The notes under the pieces are model-generated. The model worked only from the letters and a program-made list of their open reading frames with translations, was not told the DNA's origin and searched no databases. The position numbers and the translations under genes are program-made. 64,000 bases of DNA from Pictodentalium vernedei (Eukaryota; Mollusca; Scaphopoda; Dentaliida; Dentaliidae): assembly GCA_031216915.1 (NCBI GenBank), contig CM062296.1, positions 662,533,838 to 662,597,837 on the forward strand, read 5' to 3'. Below are positions 45,493-57,045 of the stretch, piece by piece (position 1 is the stretch's first letter; the number at the start of each line of letters is the position of its first letter).

Positions 45493-45710
45493 TAAAATCT
45501 TTTTTAAGTTTTTTTGCTGATAAATAACAAAAAGTCAATAATTATGATGCAATTTACTTAAATGAAACATAAATTAGGTAATTATGACATAAATCTCATA
45601 AATGCAACGTAAATCTCACAAATGAAACATAAAGTCAGGGTAATATTGCAAAAATTGCTTCAGTGGAAATAAGTTGTCAACAATAACCTAGTGAGCTGTT
45701 TTCACAATAA
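45493..45710. other. Short AT-rich spacer
   Basis: 'aaatctcataaatgcaacgt' and 'aaatctcacaaatgaaacat' form a ~28 bp imperfect tandem at about 45560-45635. Nothing else was seen. Confidence 0.5.
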
Positions 45711-46364
45711 GGTTCCGCTCCACAGTTTCGCACTATTGCACAGGGGTGAAATTCTAAACAAAGGGCGTATGTTGAAACTAAGGCCATGTAAAATAGAGAT
45801 ATATTTTTAGTATCAGATATATGATTACATTAGGCTTTTTGTTGGACAAGAGAATTTGAAGTTTTGGTCCCAAAGTTGGAGTCTGATACATAGGGGTAAA
45901 TTACCAGATGAATTATGGGAAACAGTGGCTTCAAAAAATTGGCTATTTTTTTAAATGTAATTTTTACACGGGTTTGTTACCAGACAGGTAACTAAAAAAT
46001 GAGACGGAAACATATAATTTTTTTTTTGCATTTTAGAAACAACTGATGCTCTGCTCCAGGGGTGGGGAGGTGGGGTTGGTGGGAAAATTCTGCTTTTGAG
46101 GCTGCTAGGTGGCTGAAAATGACTGGTTTCGGTATTTTTTCGGGCAATTTTTCAGGTTGAAGTCTTGCCTTTGACAATAAATAATTCCACCCACATTCAG
46201 ATTGTTTATTTCTACTTAGTCAGATAGTGTTATATGTTTTTTGTGGATTTGGGAAATGTAATACATGTAATGGGTTAGATAACTAAGTTACAGGATATTT
46301 GCATTTGAAGAGAGTGTATGGCATGTCACATTTGGAAATGCTTGGAAAACTGTGGAGCGGAACC
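45711..46364. mobile_element. Harbinger-like non-autonomous DNA transposon
   Basis: The terminal inverted repeats GGTTCCGCTCCACAGTTT match exactly over 18 bp at both ends. TAA flanks each side (45708-45710, 46365-46367), the 3-bp T-W-A duplication typical of PIF/Harbinger. The interior is 654 bp and non-coding. The superfamily call rests on the duplication length and sequence. Confidence 0.65.
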
Positions 46365-46539
46365 TAATGCTCGATTGATTACTGTGTGTGATTGAGATGT
46401 GAATTTGGGTCCAATTTCAGTTAGTTATGTGATCGTTCAGATGAAAATACCCATTTTTTGTCTGTGTCTTTGATATATTTTGTACTGCTGTGTGCAGCGA
46501 CCAAAGTTATTCACAAAAATCACCCTTCAAATTTTAGTA

Positions 46540-46800
46540 ATTTTTCAATTTCTCCCTCCAAAACATAGCTTATGACACCACCATTGGAACAAATTCATTG
46601 AATGCATTCCAATGAGAGATTATAAACCGTTGTGTAACGCAGAAATACAAATTCTTTTGTTATTCAACAAATTTTTCTTTGCGGTGTCATCCTTTAGTTG
46701 TTGCATTAGGTAAAGAGTCCACATAACACGACCAGCCGACACTTACCAAAATCATTTTTTGAATAATGGAGAAATTTTATTTTTTGCCTCAGGACATAGC
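46540..46800. repeat. 'cattggaa' fold-back, host of the 46808 element
   Basis: 'aaaacatagcttatgacacc' and 'attccaatgagagattataa' form a decayed fold-back at about 46558-46628. A second arm 'gcctcaggacatagcctgtaac' is split by the hAT element and resumes at 47867 as 'cccacttgttgggctcatct'. Confidence 0.5.
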
Positions 46801-46807
46801 CTGTAAC

Positions 46808-47858
46808 CAGGGACCAGCCGTGAGGGCGACTAGGGCGATTATGTCGCCCTTCTAAGCTCAAAGTTGCCTAGAAAAATAGTCGGGGCGATTACAAGTCGCC
46901 CTCTAAAAATTGGCCAAAATGAGGAAAGGCTGAACTGAGTGATGCGAGCTTTGCATGAAAATGCATGACAATCAATTGTCCATTATGTCTTTTGGCGGAT
47001 TTTTTTATTTCTATTTTGTTGCGTTTCAGTCGGAGCTTCTAATGTCGAAACGAAAATAGGTGACTTACGCGACTCAACAAAATAACTCAGTTTGAAAGTA
47101 GGTTACGTTGCTTAGGATGCCGAAAATGTATACACAACGGATGTATTTTATAACACAGTATTTTTATTTCGTTTTGCTGACGACTGTTAACTGTTGGGCC
47201 ATCTATTCCCACAAAAACACGAATGGAATTGAAACACATGAAAAAATCTTTAGTGATGACAAGAAAAGCTTTGTACAGGACACAAGAGTGCATGTGGACG
47301 ATTTTGAAAAAGGGTCCTCCTAAACAACGGAATGACACGAAATGATGTGGAATGACACCAGAATGCCATAAAAATGATGCGGAATGACATTTCTTTTACA
47401 AAATACTCGACCCCAGAATGTATTTTGTTTCTTTACTAACAAAGTACCTCCCAAGCAACCTTCTTACATCTGGTCCTGTTCGCACTTTCAGGCTTAGGAA
47501 ATTATTAGCTTAGTAGACTTTGGTGAAAGGCAACCACAGGAGGTGCTGGGGGATTGGCATGAAGAAGAGGGGAGGGGGTCATGAAGGAGAGGGTAGCAGT
47601 GGGGGATTTTCAGTCAATAATTACTTTGTGATTTTTTAACCTGGCATAGATGCCTCATAGACAACTGGACCTGGATTATTGGGACATTAATGGAGGACCA
47701 CAAATTGAAAATATGAAGGGGCGGCGGGGGTGGTACATGAATATTCTTAATTTTCCCCACTTGCCTAAGAAGTCTCCCTACATGACTCTGCAGTCTCCCT
47801 ATTTTCTCTGGAGAGAGACATGGAGTCTCCCTAAAATTTCCTCCTAGGCTGGTCCCTG
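46808..47858. mobile_element. Non-autonomous hAT-type transposon with 8-bp TSD
   Basis: The ends are CAGGGACCAGCC and GGCTGGTCCCTG, a perfect 12 bp inverted repeat with the CAGGG start common in hAT elements. The octamer CCTGTAAC flanks it (46800-46807 and 47859-47866). Inside are a hairpin of 'agggcgattatgtcgccct' type near 46830-46905, 'agtctccctacatgactctg' repeats near 47770-47835, and no transposase. Confidence 0.85.
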
Positions 47859-48147
47859 CCTGTAACCCCACTTGTTGGGCTCATCTCAATGAGAGATACT
47901 ATTTATAAATGTCAGTGTGCCTGTCTCTCTCTCTCTTTTTCTCTTTGGCTTTATTCCTTCTGTATTTCTTCAATGTTTGAGATGTGGAGCTCAAGTTTGG
48001 CATTCTAGGCTAATTTTGTCAAGGAGTAACATAAGATGGGCTTTGATTCCCTCTGATCATGTCTTCAAGGGGTTTAGCAAAATTTGTTTTTCATTTGTCA
48101 GGTATTTCCAGTATTTTCACATATGTGGACATTAGAGAGGTCAACTA

Positions 48148-48468
48148 ATTCACTTACTCTTTTGTTCACTCCCCTTCAATACCATACAGCTTTAAACCGA
48201 AAGGTTGATGGTTGATCCACGCCATCTTCGCTGTGTCCTTGGGCTAGACACTTAATCCCAATTACCCACTGAGGTGTATTCAACACTGGATTTCTATATC
48301 TACTTGCCTTCAAAACTGCTAACTGCTTGTGCCAGGTTAGTAAGTTGGAGAGTCTGACAGTAGCTGGGTGGTTCTCTCCGATTAAGGTGGCCTCCTCCAC
48401 CTATAAAACTCAGACACCATTGGACCCTGGCTGTTGAATGTCTTGTTAAACCCCAATAAACAAGACGT
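48148..48468 (+). mobile_element. Old tRNA-derived SINE, copy S5
   Basis: It shows 'gctgtgtccttgggctagac', 'acttaatcccaattaccca', 'tggttctctccgattaagg', 'cctcctccacctataaaac' and 'gttaaaccccaataaac', in the order of the S1 body and tail. The tRNA-like head is badly eroded (a B-box-like GGTTGATCC is visible). It is the most diverged copy. Confidence 0.65.
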
Positions 48469-49304
48469 AGTAAGCAGAAACCATCACAGTTACTGAGTTC
48501 AGAACTTTCTTATCACATGCAACGGAAAACTTTTCAGATTATGTTTTGGCGGTGAAAAGGGAGGAAAAAAAATTTGGATAGTGAACGTTGTGAATAAATA
48601 GTTCCTGCCAGATATGTACATTACATTAGGTAATGGGTTAATCTACCCTGTGTGCACTATATATTTACTTGTGCACCAATGATCAAATTATCATTACCCT
48701 GGGCATAATATCTCTACTGGCTCATCTATTGATTACTTCCCTTTGTTCATAGTTCAGTTCTTCCCATGAGACTGAGATATCATATTTCATTTTGAATCTA
48801 CAGTTCTATTGAAAATGAGTTCAGATAACTTGATTAAAACTTCAATCACATTTTAATATAATTTTTTAATATATTTGAATATCATCATTGCTTTGGATTT
48901 CTTTGAGACATCTTCCTCAGAAATGAAAATCTGTTCTGACATTATGACTAAAGGAAAGATGGAACTGATAGTTTTCTGTTTGATCCACAGTATACTTCAT
49001 CTACTGTATTTTTAGCTTTTTTTTCAAGGTTGCAAGTTGTTCTATGATGATAGTTTGTTATTAATTCTGTTTACACAAGGCTTGTTTATTGAATAAGCAT
49101 TAATGCAATTGCCTCAGTAAGTGATGTTTGTATTGAATGATAACATGTTCTTTAAAGTTAACCCTAAAAAATGCAACTGTTTTTCAACCTTGGCCCTTTA
49201 TCACAGTTTGTGGCTGAGGAGTAATCTCTTAACTCTTGCCTCCTGAGTATTTTCATGAACTTTCAATAAAATTAAGTCATGGCTGCCATGAAGAGTTGCT
49301 TTCA
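48469..49304. other. Spacer, nothing recognised
   Basis: AT-rich, non-coding. Near 49220-49290 it carries 'aactcttgcctcctgagtat' and 'aagtcatggctgccatga', decayed parts of the TTAA-ended MITE family at 720. Confidence 0.4.
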
Positions 49305-49555
49305 TTAACTGGTAGAGTGCTGGAAGCCCATATTTGGGCTTTATTCTAAAGTGCAGATGCCACAACTTGATGGCTTCATATTCTGTGCATGTGCTTCAGA
49401 ATATTTTGAATTGAAATTATTTAGTCTGTAATGATTAAGGATTTGCCTTGTTACAGTTTATGGGAGAGTGCCATTAGGCACTCTCCCATAAATTGTAACA
49501 AGGTAAAAGAGACAAATTTGGATGACCAAAAATAATTTAGCACTCTACCAGTTAA
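49305..49555. mobile_element. Fold-back MITE, 'TTAACTGGTAGAGTGCT' family (best copy)
   Basis: The ends TTAACTGGTAGAGTGCT and AGCACTCTACCAGTTAA are perfect inverted repeats of 16-17 bp. The centre is the fold-back CCTTGTTACAGTTTATGGGA / TCCCATAAATTGTAACAAGG around 'gagtgccattaggcactc'. It has no coding sequence. Confidence 0.8.
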
Positions 49556-49959
49556 AAATTTACTAAAGCTTGTCATCAAGAAATTATTGATGAGAGGACT
49601 GCTCCTGTTTGTTTGGGTTTGGTTTGTTAAAAGAGTTGTACCTCAGCTAGGCAACAAGTTATTTTTGCACTGGGCAGAAAAATCCACCTGCAGCAGGTAA
49701 AGATTTAACCAGTTTTTATTTCAGAATGATGATTGTTTAAACCACTGTCAGTTATTATTACATCAGTTTTTTTTATACTCTATACACAGGGCTGTATTTA
49801 ACATTACTCGTGTTGGTTCATCCATCCTGCCTGCCTGCCTGCCAATTCATATTTCCTGTCCATCCTCACAAACGTCTTTATGTCTGTCTTGCAGTTTTCT
49901 GTCCATGCACCCAAACCATATACACATATCTTTAAGAAACTTTGTGTTGCATTGATTTA

Positions 49960-50260
49960 TTATTCAGGCAGGAGGAGGAGAGTAGTGGCTCATTGGTTAT
50001 GGCATGGGACTTCAGATCAAAAGGTCCATGGTTTAATCCCCACCAGGGGTAACTGCTTTGTGTCTTTGGGCAAGGCACTTGATCCCGATTGCCCACAATG
50101 GAGGCATGGTGGTTCTGTGTACTAAGGCATACTGCATGTCAAGTGCTAACCCTGCTTGTTCGGATTTAGTACATTGGCGGGGGGGGGGGGGTCTGATAGT
50201 TGCTTGCCACTACTTGGTGGTTCTTCCAGCTTCCTGCACTACTATTACTGTCCAACACGA
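49960..50260 (+). mobile_element. tRNA-headed SINE, copy S6
   Basis: It has a head with an A-box-like AGTGGCTCATTGGTTA, a B-box-like GGTTTAATCCC, then 'tgtgtctttgggcaaggcac', 'gatcccgattgcccac', 'tactgcatgtca' and 'ttggtggttcttccagcttc'. A run of 13 G's lies at about 50177-50189. It is moderately diverged, with the tail unclear. Confidence 0.75.
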
Positions 50261-50537
50261 GGTGAATCTGACAGACAAAAGTGTTGTTACATCTCAATAC
50301 ATGTAAAAAAAAGATTTTAAATTCCAGCAGCCAAATGAACACCATCTCAGTCTTAATTTCTCTTTAAGAGTTATGCATCTTAAGGGGCATTAATTTATTT
50401 TAGCTGACTTTATTGTCCACATAGCTAGTATATGAAATTATCAACATAGCAGTGCCATTGTAAAGAGGTCATTTCAGAGAGGCACAACCAATAGGCATCA
50501 ATATCCATGCAATGATGATGGAGATGGTCTGGGATGA
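50261..50537. other. Short spacer, nothing recognised
   Basis: Non-coding AT-rich DNA. Confidence 0.4.
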
Positions 50538-50763
50538 TTAACTCTTTACATGCTGCTGGCAGATATTTCTGCCCAGGACATGATTTCTTTTTTCACTGAA
50601 GTAAGTATAATTTGGGCACATTTAATCAAATTTTTAAATTGACTTTTTCACCAATGATTTCTTGAGTTAAATTTAGATGAATTTTTGCATGAAATCTTTA
50701 CAGCAGCCATGACTAGATTTGATGAAAAAATATCTTGAAAATATTTAGCAGGCAAAGAGTTAA
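50538..50763. mobile_element. TTAA-ended MITE, second copy of the 720-968 family
   Basis: Left TTAACTCTTTACATGCTGC with 'tggcagatatttctgccca' follows the 720 copy. The right end is 'tagcaggcaaagagttaa'. The inner 'cagcagccatgactagattt' hairpin arm is kept. About 226 bp. Confidence 0.7.
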
Positions 50764-51430
50764 AATATATTCTTTTTATACTACAAATGATGTCATTCAT
50801 TTGCAATCAAGTTCTGTCAGCATGATGTGGTTGGTGTGTAACTGAAGAGTTATTATTCAACACAAAGCGAAAAAGAGTTCACCTGGAAACATTAATCAGA
50901 AGCTTTTCTCCTCATTTTGGTGGGGAACCAAGAATCAACTAACTTGGGCTGTGTATGTTGACTATTCCTAATTTCATGGTATTTTGCCAACTAAATGACA
51001 GTCATTTTCGATTTTCGAGACAAAACTTTATGAGCTCCACATAGAGGTGTCCTGTGTACAGAAATAAATTCAAGTTCCACAAAAAGGGATGATTTCTGTA
51101 AGAAAGTCAACATGATAGAAAAAATAACTATTCTGGTTGGCCACCTCAGCCACCATATTGAATATCTGAAAATGCTCAAGGTTTACAGAGCTGACTTGGT
51201 TGGATTTGGAATCAGATGGAAAAGTTCATATAGGAAAAGCAATAAAATGTTAGTTTTGCACTTCTTTCTAGCCAGGTACCCTTTGGTGGCTCTTAGATTA
51301 TCACAGGAAAAATACTTTTAATCATTCTTTTAATCAATCTCGTGTTTATTTTGGATAGAATTAAAGATCCAACGAATATCACTTAACAAATCCATTTAAT
51401 TGTTCTGGGCATGGAAATGTAGCACATTTT
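50764..51430. other. Spacer, nothing recognised
   Basis: Non-coding. No element ends, splice-supported exons or RNA genes could be supported. Confidence 0.4.
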
Positions 51431-54400
51431 TAGCTTAACTTGACATAATCAAGATAAGCTATTGCCATCACGCATGCTGAAGTCTGTTAGTCTGTGAGTC
51501 TGTGTGAGTCTGTGAATCTGTGACGTATGTTCACATTTTCCTTTAGCACGGGCTACACCCCGCAGTTCTTGTCTGATCCTCACGAAATTTCATATGCAGG
51601 TTTGGTGTCATGTCTAGATGAGAACGTCCCTTTTTGGTCGCGATCGGGCAACCGGTATGGCTGCCCGAGCCCAAAACCCGAAAACCATTAGCACAGTCTA
51701 CAGGTCGTATTTATGAAGGGATTTCATTGTAACTTGGTAGGATGCCTCTGTATAATGCCTAGATGAGAACGTCCCCTTTTGGGCATGATCTATCAACCGT
51801 GATGGCTGCCCAAGCCTGAAACCCAAAAACTTTTAGCACAGTCTGCAGGTCATGTTTAATGTGGAGGGATTTCATTATAACTTGGTAGGATGACTCCTTA
51901 TGATGTCTAGATGAGAATTTCCCCATTTGGGCATGATCTGCCAACCATGATGACTGCCCGACCCCAAAACCCGAAAACCTTTACCACAGTCTACAGGTCA
52001 TATTTATTGAGGAATTTCATTGTAACTTGGTGGGTTGACTTCATACAATGTCTAGATGAGAAAGTCACCTTTTGGGCATGATTGGGCAACTGTGACGGCT
52101 ACAGGGGCCCAAAGCCCGAAAACCTTTAGCACAGTCTACAGGTCATATTTATGAGGGGATTTCATTGTAACTTGGTAGAATGACTCCAAATAATGTCTAG
52201 ATGAGAACGTCCCATTTTGATCGCGATCATGCAGCCTTGATGGGTGTCCGAACCCAAAAACCTTTAGCATAGGCAAAAGGTCATATTTTTGGAAGGATTT
52301 CATTGTAACCTGTTAGGTTGACTCCATGCAATGCCTAGATGATGACATCCCCTTTTGGTCGTGATTGGTCAGTTGTAATGGCTACTAGTGCCCAAAGCTC
52401 GAAAACCTTGAGCACAGTCTACAGGTCATATTTATGAAGGGATTTCATTGTAACTTCTTAGGATCACTCCAGATGATGCCCAGATGAGATTGTCCCCTAT
52501 GGTTGCGATCATTCAGCCATAATGGCTGCCCGAGCCCGAAGCCCGAAAAGCTTTAGCACAGTCTACAGGTCATATTTATGAAGGGATTTCATTGTAACTT
52601 GGTAGGTTAACTTCATATAATGTCTAGATGAGAACGTCCCCTTTTGGACATGCTTGGGCTACTGTGACGACTAAAGGCGCCCGAAGCCTGAAAACCTTTA
52701 GCACAGTCTACAGGTCATATTTATGAGGGGATTTCATTGTAACTTGGTAGGATGACTCCAAATAATGTCTAGATGAGAACGTCCCGTTTTGGCCATGATC
52801 ATTCAGCCTTGATGGGTGCCCGAGCCCAAAAACCTTTAGCATAGGCAAAAGGTTATATTTATAGAAGGATTTCATTGTAACCTGTAAGGTTGACTCCATA
52901 TAATGCCTAGATGATGACATCCCCTTTTGGTCGTGATTGGTCAACTGTGATGGCTACAGGTGCCCGAAGCCTGAAAACCTTGAGCACAGTCTACAGGTCA
53001 TATTTATGAAGGGATTTCATTGTAACTTCGCAGGATCACTCCAGATGATGCCCAGATGAGATTGTCCCCTTTGGTTGTGATCATTCAACCATGATGGCTG
53101 CCAGAGCCCGAAGCCCGAAAACCTTTAGCACAGTCTACAGGTCATATTTATGAAGGGATTTCATTGTAACTTGGTAGGTTGACTTCATATAATGTCTAGA
53201 TGAGAACGTCCCCTTTTGGACACGATTGGGCAACTTTGACGACTAAAGGTGCCCGAAGCCCGAAAACCTTTAGAACAGTCTACAGGTCATATTTATGAAG
53301 GGATTTCATTGTAACTTGATAGGATGACTCCAAATAATGTTTAGATGAGAACGTCCCATTTTGGCCGTGATCATTCAGCCTTGATGGGTGCCGAGCCCAA
53401 AAACCTTTAGCATAGGCAAAAGGTTATATTTATAGAAGGATTTTATTGTAACCTGTAAGGTTGACTCCATATAATGCCTAGATGATGACATCCCCTTTTG
53501 GTCGTGATTGGTCAACTGTGATGGCTACAGGTGCCCGAAGTCCGAAAACCTTGAGCACAGTCTACAGGTCATATTTATGAAGGGATTTCATTGTAACTTC
53601 GCAGGATCACTCCAGATGATGCCCAGATGAGATTGCCTCCTTTGGTTGCGATCATTCAACCATGATGGCTGCCCGAGCCCGAAGCCCGAAAAGCTTTAGC
53701 ACAGTCTACAGGTCATATTTATGAAGGGATTTCATTGTAACTTGGTAGGTTAACTTCATATAATGTCTAGATGAGAACGTCCCCTTTTGGACATGATTGG
53801 GCTACTGTGACAGCTAAAGGCGCCCGAAGCCCGAAAACCTTTAGCACAGTCTACAGGTCATATTTATGAGGGGATTTCATTGTAACTTGGTAGGATGACT
53901 CCAAATAATGTCTAGATGAGAACATCCCATTTTGATCGCGATCATTCAGCCTTGATGGGTGCCCAAGCCCAAAAACCTTTAGTATAGATAAAAGGTCATA
54001 TTTATGGAAGGATTTCATTGTAACCTATTAGGTTGACTCCATATAATGCCTAGATGATGACATCCCCTTTTGGTCGTGATTGGTCAGCTGTGATGGCTAC
54101 AAGTGCCCGAAGCCCAAAAACCTTGAGCACAGTCTACAGGTCATATTTATGAAGGGATTTCATTGTAACTTCGTAGGATCACTCCAGATGATGCCCAGAT
54201 GAGATTGTCCCCTTTGGTTGCGATCATTCAACCATAATGGCTGCCCGAGCCCGAAGCTCGAAAACCTTAAGCACAGTCTACAGGTCATATTTATGAAGGG
54301 ATTTCATTGTAACTTGGTAGGTTGACTTCATATAATGTCTAGATGAGAACGTCCCCTTTTGGACATGATTGGGCAACTTTCACTGCTAAAGGTGCCTGAA

Positions 54401-55767
54401 GCCCGAAAACCTTTTGCACTGTCTACAGGTCATATTTGTGAAGGGATTTCATTGTAACTTGGTAGGATGACTCCAAATAATGTCTAGATGAGAACGTCCC
54501 ATTTTGGCCGTGATCATTCAGCCTTGATGGGTGCCCGAGCCCAAAAACCTTTAGCATAGGCAAAAGGTTATATTTATAGAAGGATTTCATTATAACCTGT
54601 TAGGTTGACTCCATATAATGCCTCGATGATGACATGCCCTTTTGGTCGTGATTGGTCAACTGTGATGGCTACAGGTGCCTGAAGCCCGAAAACCTTGAGT
54701 ACAGTCTACAGGTCATATTTGTGAAGGGATTTCATTGTAACTTCGCAGGATCACTCCAGATGATGCCCAGATGAGATTGTCCCCTTTGGTTGCGATCATT
54801 CAACTATGATGGCTGCCACAGCCCAAAGTCCAAAAACCTTTAGCACAGTCTACCGGTCGTATTTATTAAGGGATTTCATTGTAACTTGGTAGGTTAACTT
54901 CATATAATGTCTAGATGAGAACGTCCCCTTTTGGACATGATTGGGCTACTGTGACGACTAAAGGCGCCCGAAGCCTGAAAACCTTTAGCACAGTCTACAG
55001 GTCATATTTATGAAGGGATTTCATTGTAACTTGGTAGGTTGACTTCATATAATGTCTAGATGAGAATGTCCCCTTTTGGACATGATCGGGCAACTGTGAT
55101 GGCTTCAGGGGCCCAAAGCCCGAAAACCTTTAGAACAGTCTACAGGTCATAATTATGAAGGGATTTCATTATAGCTTGGTAGGATGACTCCAAATAGTGT
55201 CCAGATGAGAATGTCCCCTTTTGGTTACGATAATTCAACCATGATGGCTGCCACAGCCCAAAGTCCAAAAACCTTTAGCACAGTCTACCGGTCATATTTA
55301 TTAAGGGATTTCATTGTAATTTGGTAGATTGCCTTCATATAATGTCTAGATGAGAACGTCCCCTTTGGACGCAATTGGGAAACTGACGGCTACAGGGGCC
55401 CGAAGCCCGAAAACCTTTAGCACAGTCTACAGGCCATATTTATGAGGGGATTTTAATGTAACTTGATAGGATGACTCGTTTTGGAATAATTTCACTGCAA
55501 CTTGGTAACTTTTGTTGATATACGTTAACTGTGAGGGCCACATACATTAACTGTGAGGTCATATTAACCCACCCCTCAGCTCTTTAGTACAGTGTACACC
55601 TCATATTATTTTTATCATAAACATACCACACAGGGAACAGAAATGAACATATTCCCAATTATCACAATTCTTGTCTTATTTCATAATCCTTTCATAAACA
55701 TTGAACATTATCCTTTTCATCAAACACAACACACAAGTTAAGCTACAGTGTCATTGACACTTTCATT
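51431..55767 (+). mobile_element. HINE family A, copy A6 (largest, intact ends)
   Basis: It begins TAGCTTAACTTGACATAATC with hairpin partner 'aagataagct', then the leader, about 27 monomers, the pre-tail and the CAAGTTAAGCTA plus AGTGTCATTGACACT tail. Its central part has a four-monomer higher-order period (next entry). It has no SINE insertion. Confidence 0.8.
52311..55170 (+). repeat. Higher-order repeat, ~572 bp = 4 monomers, in copy A6
   Basis: The diagnostic monomer with 'gcctagatgatgacatcccc' starts (aligned at 'tgttaggttg' or its variants) at 52311, 52883, 53454, 54026 and 54598, intervals of 572, 571, 572 and 572. Between them the three other monomer types recur in fixed order ('atgatgcccagatgagattg', 'gacttcatataatgtctaga' and 'actccaaataatgtctagat'). 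Confidence 0.9.
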
Positions 55768-57045
55768 ATAAATTGAGGACATGCATAGGGGCAGATACTT
55801 AACTCTCTATGTATGTTTTTCTGAGATTTATGGAGCTGCTAATGATCAGTAGTGTTCACATTATATATAAGACAACTGATCTGTAATTCTGCATTGAATA
55901 ATACCAAACTTCACAAAAGTAGATGGTTTTAACCCATGAGGGCCTAATTCTGACTTTGATAACTTTTTAATGCAAAGGAACAGGTGCCCCAGCTTGCATT
56001 GCTTGGGTAAACTCAAAACTTGTTTTCTAAGTACCTTGTCATTTGTTTCTAGGCAACTCTTGGCTGACTTGATTAAAAGCTACTGGAGGTAGACTTTCAA
56101 AGTATAGCAAAAATGTATAAAAATCTCTAAGCCCTCAAGGGTTAAACAGTCATTATAGTTACAAATCTACTTTTTCTCAGAAAACTGGTGTCCATTCAAA
56201 CAAATGCCAGGTTGAAATAGTCACTTATCTGTTTTCTTTTCTCTACTGCTATCAGTCAAGAATTTTGTAGAATATCCAACATGTGTTTTGTTTAAAAATG
56301 TCAGCCATGTCATGCTCATCCATGCAGAATTCCATTTGTCTTTTTAACATTTTTCAAGGTGCAAACCTAACTTGAAATAGTATATGTTAGAATATATACA
56401 CATATACAAACCTGTGATGTATTGAAATGCTAATTTATTTTCTTCAGAGAAGTGGAGTCTAAGGGAGAATAACAATTTTCCACACTTGAGACAGAAATTT
56501 GAAATATTATTTAATTGTCACTACTTGGCCATTTTGAAATCATGAATAGAACCCCATAAGAAAGCGAGCAAATCTAGGAAACTGGTGATTTATTGGATTT
56601 GCCTTCTGCGGCATCCAGGGTTCCTGGTGGGCCTAGAAAATCTTGATGCCTTTAAATTTAGAAGTAAATTTCTCAAGCCTCAGAAATCTATGATTTACCT
56701 AAACAGGCTTTGTAAAATCTTGAAACTGGTCTTTTCCTAAAGTTGGAAAACAGCCAGGGAGTTTTGGGTTTTACATTTCCTGCGTGAAAGTGTCCACTAT
56801 AGTAACCTTTTACAGATTTTTACTCACTTTTCCTACACTTTGATTGTGTACATACTGTGGATTTGCAATTGATTATAGGCAAGTCTTGACTGGGCAGCCA
56901 ATACTTGCCAAGAAACAACTGACAAGAGACTTAAAATGTAATATGACAGTTTGCCTAAATACTTCATGCCGAGTCACTTGTTTTGTTGCAGTAAAAAGTG
57001 TTCAGAGTTGGAATTTGCCATTTTGGGGTTAAACATAATTGTTTT
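55768..57045. other. Spacer; right part related to 63655-63850
   Basis: No gene is seen. 'gaaactggtcttttcctaaagttgg' followed by 'aaaacagccagggag' at about 56715-56765 recurs at 63755-63800 on the far side of element D. The rest is AT-rich non-coding sequence with 'gccctcaagggttaaa' near 56130. Confidence 0.5.

Noticed and set aside
51431-55767. Possible CRISPR-like array in regularly spaced repeats
   Set aside because: Monomers are contiguous with no unique spacers, show gradual divergence and have transposon ends.
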